Origin: Promethearchaeia archaeon
GTDB taxonomy: Archaea; Asgardarchaeota; Lokiarchaeia; Sigyniarchaeales; SOKP01
NCBI GenBank assembly: GCA_029856105.1
Contig: JAHQWH010000226.1
Coordinates: 1 to 64,000 of the forward strand
Direction: 5' to 3'
Length of the DNA: 64,000 nucleotides
The translations under genes and the position numbers were made by a program. Positions 8,626 to 16,478 of the stretch are shown here, piece by piece (positions within the stretch are counted from its first letter, which is position 1; every line of letters starts with the position of its first letter). Under the pieces are notes generated by a model that did not search any database, was not told the DNA's origin, and saw only the letters and a program-made list of their open reading frames with translations.

Positions 8626-11502
8626 TTAGAAAATGATATCTTTTTTTCTAAATAAATACTTCAAAAGTTCGATTCCAATTAATCCTGGTAATGTCAATAA
8701 AATGCACATTATCCAATCTGTCCCACTTAGAAATAAGAAGTTGATCTGAAAGTTTAAACCGAATATATCGTTCACGTAATAATTTACCGAGTGCGAGAAT
8801 ACAATATAGAGGATGTGTAAAGCTAGAGTAAATAGACTTACAATTAACAAAGAAAGACAGAATTCTTCCTTTAAACTTTTTAAAATAGATTTATTTGGGC
8901 GCCTAAAAGTCCAGATAAATGTCGTTTCAACAATAAATAACGTTGTGATGAACATAGTCCTTGCTTTTTGAGCAATTAATTCGTTGGGAGTAGCTCCAAT
9001 CGGAATATAGCTAATATTCGGGTTAAGGTTCCATTCGTTTAATGGAATCATTCCCCCTAAGGTTAGTTGAAGCACTAAAACCAGGCCTAAACCCATTAAT
9101 AACGCTTGTATTAACATCATAATCCACATATTTTTGTTTAATAATTGTTGTTCGTCTCTAGGTGGTTCCTTCATTACATCCGAGGGATGTTTATCGATTA
9201 CCAAGGCTAAAGCCGGTAGTGAGTGGACTATTCCAAAAATATAAATATGTTGCCATTCTGAACTGAATAAATCGAAGAATGGGATGAATTCGTAGGTAAA
9301 AAATATGGTTGCTTCCATTATGTTTAAACAGATGAAAAAATATATAATGGTGCGAATTTTAGCAAATAGCCCACGACCAATCTTTACTCCCTTGACAATC
9401 GAAGAAAAATTATCGTCGCTTATGACCATGTCCGCAGTTTCTTTCGCTACATCTGTCCCCGTAATACCCATAGCTATACCGGCATTAGCAAGCTTTAACG
9501 CTAAAGAGTCGTTGATCCCATCCCCAGTCATAGCACATATGTGATCTTGTGATTGATATTTTTCTACTATTATTTCTTTGTCAGAAGGATCGACTCTTGC
9601 AAAAACTGAAACATTATTGAAATCGCTATCGTCTAAATTGGAAATATCGGCTCCTTCTACTACTAAATCTCCCTCTTTATAAATTCTCATTTGTGCGGCA
9701 ATCGTTTTAGCAGTAGCGGGGTGGTCTCCAGTGATCATAACGGTTTTTATACCCCCAGATTCGCTCTCTTCCACAGCAGATCTTACGTCTGGGCGTGGTG
9801 GGTCTAAAATTGAAATAAAACTCAAAAAAATTAGATTGGATTCAGTTTTTTCTCTATTTAAACTGTTTAAATCTTTAATTTTCTCAATATTCTTATAGGC
9901 AACAGCTAAAGTTCGGTATCCTTGGTTGGCTCGCAACTGGATTTTTTTTAAAAGCTCTTCTTTTATATCTTCGTCTAACATCTTTATTTCGCCGTTGACT
10001 TCGATTTTGTTTGAAATGTCTAAGATTCTTTCGGGAGCTCCTTTAGTAAAAGCAAAATTACCTTTAGGATTTGATTTAGACTTACATATAGTGGTCATCC
10101 GTTTGATTTCAGAGCTGAATGAAAATTCTTTCAAAACTTCGTACTTATCTTTTATATCGTAATTAATATATCCCGCTTTTTCAGATAGTACTAATAATGC
10201 TGCCTCTGTTGGTGACCCTAAAGCTTTTCTTACGGCCATTTCGTTTACATTTTTTAGTCGAACCTTAACATCCTCGTATATTAATTTAACATTGTTGTTT
10301 AATACTATTGAATCTATAAATTTCTGAAACGTAAGACTATCTTTTAACTCAACTTCGTTGTTATTTTCAAGAATTATTCCCTCGGTATCATAACCCGAAC
10401 CTGAAACATGATATTCTATATTGTTTATCCAAAATCTTTCTACGGTCATTTCGTTTTTGGTGATAGTTCCTGTTTTGTCTGCACAGATTACCGAAACTCG
10501 ACCAAGAGATTCAATCGAAGCTAAGTTTTTTATAATTACCCCACTTTGAGCCATATTTAATACACCAGTTATGAGGACAAGCGTTGTAAGGAGCGGTAAG
10601 TTTATGGGCATGATATTCATTGACCTTAGAATTGAACTTATTAAGGCATCGCTAATAAAATCTCCATATAAATTGCCTTCTATCCCTAAAAGTACAAATT
10701 TATAGGTAATTAAGATTATTAAATTGATAATAACTATAGATCCAAGGATATAACCTAACCTATTCAATTTACGCGTCAATGGGATATCTTCAATGCTACC
10801 CATTTCATTTAATTGATCCGAGATTTTACCAATCTCCGTATTTTTTCCCGTTCCAACCACTAAGGCTTTTCCCCTACCTGTGTGAATGTATGTCCCCATA
10901 AACACCATGTTAGTTCGTTTCTGGAGTGGAACTTTGTTATTTTCTAGGCGATGTTTGCCTTTTTCTACAGGCTCACTCTCTCCGCTAAGTGGAGCTTCGT
11001 CTATGGTTAAATTGGTAAATTCGATAATTCTAGCATCTGCAGCGATTTTATCGCCTTGTCTTAACAAGATAACGTCTCCAGGCACGATTTCTCTGGTAGG
11101 AATCTCAAATTGAACTCCATCCCTCAAAACCGTTGTCTTTAAAGCAGCGATTTTTCTTAAGGATTCTAGCGCTTTTTGGGCTCTGAATTGTTGAACAATT
11201 ACCGTTGTCGAATTCATAATGACTACAGCAAAAGTTATAATCGTAGAACTTGGGGAGCCAAGAATCAAAATAATTGTTCCTGATATAATTAGAATAATAA
11301 TTAAAAAATTAAAAATTGGAGCCAAATAAATTTTCCATAAAGACTTCTTAATTTTAGGCAACTCGTTATAACCATATTTAAGATATCTACTCTCTATTTC
11401 TGAAGACTTCAAACCATTATTCGGATCTGTTTGAAATTTTGTAATTAATTCATCTATTGATTGAGTTAGTAATTCTTCAGAACGAACTTGGATTAAATTC
11501 AT
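8626..11502 (-). CDS. P-type cation-transporting ATPase (paralogue 2)
   Basis: This 958-residue P-type ATPase is paralogous to its downstream neighbour along its whole length. It has D-K-T-G-T-I-T (phosphorylated Asp342), T-G-D-G-I-N-D, the actuator motif S-G-E-S and a matching C-terminal end (F-R-K-K-D-I-I-F against A-R-K-K-G-I-Y-F). TM4 carries P-I-N-L-P and TM6 H-S-L-P, so the acidic ion ligands of SERCA (Glu309, Asp800) are missing while TM5 N-I-M-E is kept. The pair probably arose by tandem duplication and then diverged considerably. The ion specificity is unknown. Confidence 0.9.
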   Translation of the reverse strand: MNLIQVRSEELLTQSIDELITKFQTDPNNGLKSSEIESRYLKYGYNELPKIKKSLWKIYLAPIFNFLIIILIISGTIILILGSPSSTIITFAVVIMNSTTVIVQQFRAQKALESLRKIAALKTTVLRDGVQFEIPTREIVPGDVILLRQGDKIAADARIIEFTNLTIDEAPLSGESEPVEKGKHRLENNKVPLQKRTNMVFMGTYIHTGRGKALVVGTGKNTEIGKISDQLNEMGSIEDIPLTRKLNRLGYILGSIVIINLIILITYKFVLLGIEGNLYGDFISDALISSILRSMNIMPINLPLLTTLVLITGVLNMAQSGVIIKNLASIESLGRVSVICADKTGTITKNEMTVERFWINNIEYHVSGSGYDTEGIILENNNEVELKDSLTFQKFIDSIVLNNNVKLIYEDVKVRLKNVNEMAVRKALGSPTEAALLVLSEKAGYINYDIKDKYEVLKEFSFSSEIKRMTTICKSKSNPKGNFAFTKGAPERILDISNKIEVNGEIKMLDEDIKEELLKKIQLRANQGYRTLAVAYKNIEKIKDLNSLNREKTESNLIFLSFISILDPPRPDVRSAVEESESGGIKTVMITGDHPATAKTIAAQMRIYKEGDLVVEGADISNLDDSDFNNVSVFARVDPSDKEIIVEKYQSQDHICAMTGDGINDSLALKLANAGIAMGITGTDVAKETADMVISDDNFSSIVKGVKIGRGLFAKIRTIIYFFICLNIMEATIFFTYEFIPFFDLFSSEWQHIYIFGIVHSLPALALVIDKHPSDVMKEPPRDEQQLLNKNMWIMMLIQALLMGLGLVLVLQLTLGGMIPLNEWNLNPNISYIPIGATPNELIAQKARTMFITTLFIVETTFIWTFRRPNKSILKSLKEEFCLSLLIVSLFTLALHILYIVFSHSVNYYVNDIFGLNFQINFLFLSGTDWIMCILLTLPGLIGIELLKYLFRKKDIIF

Positions 11503-11611
11503 TTCTCTAAATAATACTTTTTTAATTGAATAATTGAATAATAATAAAAAATATTGATTTAAACCTTATTAATTATGCATTCTTTCCACAATTCTTTAAA
11601 TGAGTAAAAAA

Positions 11612-12574
11612 TTAAAGGTCTAACTCTTGCGGGTCCCCTAAAATCTCCTTTAATTCATTATATTTTTTTCTAATTGTCGTGCTTGAGAATCGACTGGTGC
11701 GTTCAACGATACTTTGAGTAAAAATCTTGCGATTCTCTAAGGATTGGCCAATGTAATAGATTAAACCCGCTGTAAATGCTTTGTAATTCAAGCTTTGAAT
11801 TTGGATGTAAGTAATTTTGTTTAAGATTTCATTGACTTTTAACTGCATATCTAATTTTAATTGATTGTATTCAGTTTTATTGGTAAGATGTTGTTTGACA
11901 TCTTTAAATAATATGTTATTCAAATCTTTTTGGAACAAGATTTTAATTTTATTTTTTATTTGTTCTTCTAAGTTAGAACCACTTTCGGCAATTTCCAGCC
12001 TTTTTTCTGTTCTTTTGACCTTTAACATAGCGTTAGAAAGCATCTTTTTGTTTATTTTATGTCCTAATTCTCTTGTTCTTTTAATAAATTCTTCAATTCT
12101 CACGTTTGTAGTTTCTTTTATCTCCATCCATACTATTGCAAGAAAGATAATGACCATATTTTCGTATGTTTGTCGATGATGTTTGTTATATAGCAAATAT
12201 TTTGCTTTAATTTCTTGATATTTTACAGAATCTATATTTAGGCCAATGCCATAACCCTTTAACAAGTCAATCGTCTTTTTCTGTTCAGAAAAGTTGCTTT
12301 GATAGTCCCGAAACCATATCTTTAAAGTATTGATTTGATCGTATCGTTTTTTAGTCTTTGGGTCCTGAATTGCTTTTGAATTACTTGTTCGAATTTTTCT
12401 TTCATATTCTAATCGGGAATCAGAAAAATAGTTTGAAGGAGAGGATGTTTCAAAAGCAACATAATCTTCTAAGATTATACCACAATCTTGGCATACAAAA
12501 TACCCACTCTCTTGCTTTACGTTTTTATGGGTACAAGCGGTTAATTCCTTACCATTTTTTTTTTTATCGTTCAA
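11612..12574 (-). CDS. Divergent TFB (archaeal TFIIB-like) protein
   Basis: This 320-residue protein starts with a zinc ribbon (C-T-H, then C-Q-D-C-G about 14 residues later) followed by I-I-L-E-D, as in TFB/TFIIB. The two downstream helical regions are poorly conserved compared with the canonical TFB encoded at 14614-15549, but the last 90 residues (Y-K-A-F-T-A-G-L-I-Y-Y-I, then S-S-T-T-I-R-K-K-Y) fit the second cyclin-like repeat with its helix-turn-helix. It is probably an alternative initiation factor that directs RNA polymerase to a promoter subset. The start is TTG just before a long A-run; no ATG lies in frame nearby. Confidence 0.75.
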   Translation of the reverse strand: MNDKKKNGKELTACTHKNVKQESGYFVCQDCGIILEDYVAFETSSPSNYFSDSRLEYERKIRTSNSKAIQDPKTKKRYDQINTLKIWFRDYQSNFSEQKKTIDLLKGYGIGLNIDSVKYQEIKAKYLLYNKHHRQTYENMVIIFLAIVWMEIKETTNVRIEEFIKRTRELGHKINKKMLSNAMLKVKRTEKRLEIAESGSNLEEQIKNKIKILFQKDLNNILFKDVKQHLTNKTEYNQLKLDMQLKVNEILNKITYIQIQSLNYKAFTAGLIYYIGQSLENRKIFTQSIVERTSRFSSTTIRKKYNELKEILGDPQELDL

Positions 12575-12589
12575 AAAAGATCAATAAAT

Positions 12590-12601
12590 TATTATATAGT
12601 T
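12590..12601 (-). promoter_or_regulatory. Candidate TATA box of the divergent TFB gene
   Basis: On the minus strand ACTATATAAT lies about 20 bases before the TTG start. This spacing suggests a very short leader or a leaderless transcript. Confidence 0.4.
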
Positions 12602-12706
12602 CAAAAAAAATATTAGTTTTTAATTTATAACTTTTTATAAAAAACCATCAAATTAAATATTATATAAAAGATTTTAATATTTTAAAGAAATTAATGAGTG
12701 ATTAAA

Positions 12707-13270
12707 ATGGAACGTAAAGTCATTTTAAAATGGTTGTCAATTTTTAGCATCAGTTTCTCTATAATTTCAATAGTCGAACTGCTTGATCTTATTATTTTTA
12801 GTACAGCAATTAATATGGATTTAGATGGTCAATTAACAATTTTTTACTTAATATTTCAATCAGGGTATATGTCTATTCACGCACCACTTTTGTGGATATT
12901 TTTATTATGCGTAATTTGCGCATTCATCGCCTTGACACTTTCAATATACAGAGTTGCAAAGAAACAAATCATTGAAAATTATAATCTAGCCAAGTTTTTG
13001 CTACTTATTGGTTTGTTTTTTGTAATTGGCGGTTTTATCAAAATGAGCTTTATTGTTTTATTGGGTAACAATATAGTGAGTACGGGTTTAAACCCAACAT
13101 TTCAAAACGCTTTATATTCGCCTACTATTACACCTGTAATCGGAGCTATAATGTGGGTTTATTTTATTGTTGTTGTATGTAGTATTTTGATTTCTGGCTT
13201 GATTTTTGGCGCAATTGGTCTTCAATGGATGCTCCTTATTCAAAATGAAAAAGCCTCTCAAGAACAATAG
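12707..13270 (+). CDS. Four-helix membrane protein of unknown function
   Basis: The 187-residue protein shows four hydrophobic segments, around residues 8-28, 60-85, 98-122 and 140-175, with a short basic N-terminus and a polar C-terminal tail. No family is recognised. An in-frame GTG at 12698 would add three residues, but AGTGAT there looks like the ribosome binding site, so the ATG at 12707 is preferred. The gene stands alone between two minus-strand genes and has its own poly-T terminator. An integral cytoplasmic-membrane location is the only firm statement. Confidence 0.7.
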   Translation: MERKVILKWLSIFSISFSIISIVELLDLIIFSTAINMDLDGQLTIFYLIFQSGYMSIHAPLLWIFLLCVICAFIALTLSIYRVAKKQIIENYNLAKFLLLIGLFFVIGGFIKMSFIVLLGNNIVSTGLNPTFQNALYSPTITPVIGAIMWVYFIVVVCSILISGLIFGAIGLQWMLLIQNEKASQEQ

Positions 13271-13295
13271 TAACTTACGAAAATCCTTAATTTAT

Positions 13296-13308
13296 TCTCT
13301 TTTTTTTG
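13296..13308 (+). terminator. Poly-T terminator of the four-helix membrane protein gene
   Basis: TCTCTTTTTTTT follows the gene by about 25 bases. The A-run at 13322-13336 serves the converging gene, so both strands have a terminator here. Confidence 0.5.
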
Positions 13309-13321
13309 TAATTAAATAATC

Positions 13322-13336
13322 AAAAAAAAAAGAAAA
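13322..13336 (-). terminator. Poly-T terminator (minus strand) of the PP-loop gene
   Basis: A plus-strand A-run interrupted by one G reads as a T-run on the minus strand, about 40 bases beyond the stop of the PP-loop ATPase gene. Confidence 0.45.
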
Positions 13337-13372
13337 TAGGATAGTTTAACAAAAGAAATAAAAAACCTAATT

Positions 13373-14500
13373 TTAAAACAAACCTAAGTTTCTTGTGATT
13401 TTCTCTCGGTTAGGATCTTGATTAATTTGTTTTCGCACATTCGAAAGGAGTCCTTCTTTACTTAATCCAATTTTTTCTAAAGTAAAATTTACTCCCGATT
13501 CGTTGAATTTTCCATCTCGAATCATCGGAGTTAGGCGCTTCAGAGTGATTAACCATTTTTTCCTAATGCTCGGGTCTTGACGGATCAATTCAGCGAATTG
13601 TAGGGCGTATGGAAGAGCCCCAAATCGATTCAAATCGTAGAAAAGAGCGGCGGCGATAACATGACAGCTAGTCTTGAGAGTATTTGAGTTCCCTTTCTTT
13701 ACTAAATTCTTGGATTCTATTAGCTGAATTATGTCTTCCTCGTTATAATCTATTACATGATATGGCAATATTATTCGAGGAACGGTGTGATTTTCGAAAT
13801 CTTCAGGCGTAAAGTAACGCTTTCTATCTTCTTCTGTAAAGGACTCTCTATTAATAAAGCTTGGTTTCCAATCGTGCTCTATTTCGTGTTGTGGAATTTC
13901 GTAAAAATACCTTCTAATCTCGTCGGGGGAGTATCCGAATAGAATAATAGCTATTTCGCGTTCCATCGCCTCTCGTACAACTAAGCTATGAACTAAATCA
14001 CCACAACTATCGCATAAATTTCTTGTCAAGGTCAAATCATTTGAATCTTGATTCGTAAATACCCATTGATATAATTTCCTAAATGTTTCTTTCGCACCAT
14101 CGATTATAATGTGATCTACGCTTATCTTTTTGAGAGTATCTTTCATGTTTTCGAAAGCAGTATCTGGGATAAACCCTGAGTCAATAGTTACTGCGAGCGG
14201 GTTAAACCCATAATCGTGTACCACTGTATATAAAAGAGCAGTCGAATCCTTTCCTCCCGAATAACCCACAATACAATCGTACTTATTCTCTTCTTGGCGT
14301 GAACGCATAAGTTCAATGGTAGAATTCCAATCCTTTAAACCAGTTTCCTTCATTTTCTCAGTTATTTGAGTCTTCCACCAATTTGTAGTTCTGTAAGTTG
14401 GATTTTCACAGTAATTACAAATTCCTTCAGAATTTAACTTAATTCCAAAAGAACCGTCAATCAAAATACAATTTTTGCAGATATAATGTTCATGTATCAT
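13373..14500 (-). CDS. PP-loop ATP-pyrophosphatase, N-acetyl-sugar amidotransferase-like
   Basis: This 375-residue protein begins with a C-x2-C and C-x2-C zinc-binding segment (residues 8-31), followed by the PP-loop S-G-G-K-D-S-T-A near residue 80. It contains a second Cys pair (C-D-S-C, about residue 163). This arrangement is seen in adenine-nucleotide alpha-hydrolase enzymes such as the WbpG-like N-acetyl sugar amidotransferases and some tRNA thiolation enzymes. It would adenylate a substrate and then add nitrogen or sulphur. No partner glutaminase or sugar-biosynthesis gene is adjacent, so the substrate stays open. AGGAG nine bases before the ATG supports the start. Confidence 0.75.
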   Translation of the reverse strand: MIHEHYICKNCILIDGSFGIKLNSEGICNYCENPTYRTTNWWKTQITEKMKETGLKDWNSTIELMRSRQEENKYDCIVGYSGGKDSTALLYTVVHDYGFNPLAVTIDSGFIPDTAFENMKDTLKKISVDHIIIDGAKETFRKLYQWVFTNQDSNDLTLTRNLCDSCGDLVHSLVVREAMEREIAIILFGYSPDEIRRYFYEIPQHEIEHDWKPSFINRESFTEEDRKRYFTPEDFENHTVPRIILPYHVIDYNEEDIIQLIESKNLVKKGNSNTLKTSCHVIAAALFYDLNRFGALPYALQFAELIRQDPSIRKKWLITLKRLTPMIRDGKFNESGVNFTLEKIGLSKEGLLSNVRKQINQDPNREKITRNLGLF

Positions 14501-14573
14501 ATTATTTCTCCTACAATCATAATTTACAAAGTTTATAGGATAAAATATTGGATGTATTTAAAAGAAAAAGTAT

Positions 14574-14589
14574 AAAAAAAATAAAAAAA
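14574..14589 (-). terminator. Poly-T terminator (minus strand) of the TFB gene
   Basis: A near-continuous A-run on the plus strand, with one T interruption, gives a T-rich stretch beyond the TFB stop codon. Confidence 0.45.
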
Positions 14590-14613
14590 GATAAAACAAT
14601 TTAAGAGATCAAG

Positions 14614-15549
14614 TTAATTTAATTTCTCTTTGATTTGTTTTGCCCTACTTCGTAGAGTTACCTCAGTGATCTTTGCTACATCGGCTACCAAGGATTGAGT
14701 TTTTTTAATCGCTCCGTCTTTAGCTGCGATATAAATACAAGCCGCGGCTAAACCTTTTGGATCTTTTCCAGTTCGCGCTAACCCATTTTTAGATGCGGTT
14801 CTCAACATTTCTATAGCTACTTTTTGAACTTTCATGGGTAAGTCTAACTCGTTCCCAAATCGAAAAACAAGCTTCTCTGCCGTAATTGGCTGATATCTTA
14901 GGCCCAATTCGGGTAGAATTTCGCGAATAATCATTGAAAGGCTTCTATGTACCGTTCTTCGCGGCGTGAGGGACGCTTCACAGACTTCGTCTAATAATCG
15001 AGGGAAATCGTGAACCCTTATCGCGGCGTATAAAGAACCTGCTATAAACCCATTAATAGATCTTCCCATTGTTAGCTTCTTTTTAGCTACAATACTATAA
15101 ATCTTCCATGCCGTTTCTGAAATATATTCTGGAATGTTTAATTTTGAGGTGAGCATCTTCAACTTAGGTTTTGCTTCCCAGAAGTTCCTTTCAATACTTG
15201 ATATTAAAGAATTTTGAATTTTTGATAAGCGAGAAAATAAAGCTTGCTCTTTAGGACCTATTGATTTTCCTTTTGAGTCTGTCTTTGTGGTAGGAAGCAT
15301 TGTTCGAGGGCCAAAATCCCTCCAACGGGGCTCTGTTCTTCTTCTATTCTGTATTTCTTCCACAGTATATGCCCTTCGCTCATTCCCTACGTAAGTTCGT
15401 TCTGCAATCATACCACAGTTAAGACATACTTTATTCCCATCACGTTCTTCAATAGATGGATTATCACAACACTTAATACTACTTGTAGAGGACAAATTAT
15501 CTTGATCTGCATTCTTAGTTTTTATTAGATCACGGTAATTACTATTCAT
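14614..15549 (-). CDS. tfb: Transcription initiation factor B (TFB)
   Basis: The protein has the classical TFB layout: an N-terminal zinc ribbon (C-C-D-N and C-L-N-C-G), the B-finger/linker region with W-R-D-F-G-P-R, and two cyclin-like repeats. The first includes S-I-N-G-F-I-A-G-S-L-Y-A-A and the second K-G-L-A-A-A-C-I-Y-I-A-A, ending in a helix-turn-helix with V-T-L-R-S-R. It binds the TBP-DNA complex and BRE and recruits RNA polymerase. The annotated ATG lies seven bases after GTGAT, a good ribosome binding site; upstream in-frame GTG and ATG codons would extend it by up to four residues. It is much closer to the TFB consensus than the protein encoded at 11612-12574. Confidence 0.93.
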   Translation of the reverse strand: MNSNYRDLIKTKNADQDNLSSTSSIKCCDNPSIEERDGNKVCLNCGMIAERTYVGNERRAYTVEEIQNRRRTEPRWRDFGPRTMLPTTKTDSKGKSIGPKEQALFSRLSKIQNSLISSIERNFWEAKPKLKMLTSKLNIPEYISETAWKIYSIVAKKKLTMGRSINGFIAGSLYAAIRVHDFPRLLDEVCEASLTPRRTVHRSLSMIIREILPELGLRYQPITAEKLVFRFGNELDLPMKVQKVAIEMLRTASKNGLARTGKDPKGLAAACIYIAAKDGAIKKTQSLVADVAKITEVTLRSRAKQIKEKLN

Positions 15550-15882
15550 ATTATACATCACAAAAATTTATTGATAAAATTGCCATCTAACGCAAATTTA
15601 ATACAAAAATTAGATCATATTACGACTTTAATAATACTAATAATATCATAATATCCAAGTCATAAATTTAAATCTTTGTCTTCAAAATTGTAGAAGTGAT
15701 AAAAGGGGAACGTAATGGGAAGCAGAATATAATGTTTTAGTCATTTCTTCTCCTTTTATTATTAATAAGGATAACACTTTAAAGTTTTAAGTTCAAAAAT
15801 TAAAATAAGATAAATTATTAAATTTTTAAAAAAACTGTATAACCAATAATTTCTTTTAAATTATATTAGAGTTGGTGTATAA
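15550..15882. other. Divergent intergenic region between TFB and nitroreductase
   Basis: No open frame of note lies here. The region is very AT-rich except for a central segment with a 12-bp inverted repeat, listed separately. It must carry the divergent promoters of the TFB and nitroreductase genes. GGTG five bases before the ATG at 15883 is the ribosome binding site of the latter. Confidence 0.5.
15699..15759. repeat. 12-bp inverted repeat, possible hairpin or small RNA
   Basis: ATAAAAGGGGAA at 15699-15710 can pair with TTCTCCTTTTAT at 15748-15759 over 12 base pairs (one G-U), leaving a loop of about 37 nt that is less AT-rich than its surroundings. It could be a structured transcript, a terminator for an unseen small RNA, or an operator. 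Confidence 0.4.
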
Positions 15883-16398
15883 ATGGATTTTTACGAAGTT
15901 GTGAGAAAAAGAAGAAGTTACAGGGTTTATAAGCCTGAAATGCCTGAAGAAGAGAAAATTACTCGTATCTTGGAAGCAGCGAGATTGGCTCCAACTTGGG
16001 CAAATAAGCAAGGTATGCATTATATTGTTGTTAAAGACTCAGAAGTTGTGAGAAAGATATGGAAGGCCGTTGGACAAGCACAAAAGTTTGCCGCAGCCCC
16101 AATATTTGTTGTAGGCGTAATCTCCGAATCAGGATCAGGAGCAAACGCAAATGGTATAAAATATTTTCCATTAGATTGTGGAATTTGCTTCGAACATCTA
16201 ATCTTAGCCGCAACAGCGGAAGGTTTGGCTACTTGTTGGATTGGTTGGTTTGACGAAGTTAAAATAAGAGACATCCTTGAAATACCAAAAAAATATAGAG
16301 TCCTAGCTTTAACCCCATTAGGATATCCTGTAAAACAGAAGGGGGATGTTGAGGAGCGTAAACCGCTCGAAAAGATAGTACATTACAACAAATTTTAA
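15883..16398 (+). CDS. Nitroreductase family flavoprotein
   Basis: This 171-residue protein opens with R-R-S-Y-R-V-Y and A-A-R-L-A-P-T-W-A-N-K-Q, the FMN-binding signature of the nitroreductase family. A later segment, A-E-G-L-A-T-C-W-I-G-W, and the ending L-G-Y-P are also typical. It is compact, as expected for single-domain members that act as dimers and reduce small substrates with NAD(P)H or ferredoxin. An aldehyde:ferredoxin oxidoreductase gene follows on the same strand after a T-rich spacer. GGTG upstream of the ATG supports the start. The physiological substrate is not predictable. Confidence 0.9.
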   Translation: MDFYEVVRKRRSYRVYKPEMPEEEKITRILEAARLAPTWANKQGMHYIVVKDSEVVRKIWKAVGQAQKFAAAPIFVVGVISESGSGANANGIKYFPLDCGICFEHLILAATAEGLATCWIGWFDEVKIRDILEIPKKYRVLALTPLGYPVKQKGDVEERKPLEKIVHYNKF

Positions 16399-16413
16399 TT
16401 AAATTTTTAAAAA

Positions 16414-16432
16414 TCTTTCTTTTTTTATTTTA
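16414..16432 (+). terminator. Poly-T terminator after the nitroreductase gene
   Basis: A T-rich run (TCTTTCTTTTTTTATTTT) lies in the 80-base gap before the oxidoreductase gene, suggesting separate transcripts. Confidence 0.4.
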
Positions 16433-16478
16433 TTAATTTGTAAGTAAAGATAAAATAATTTCGAATTTTACTTTACTT

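Noticed and set aside
5627-11502. The two P-type ATPases as halves of one broken gene
   Set aside because: Each has complete actuator, phosphorylation and nucleotide domains and all membrane helices.
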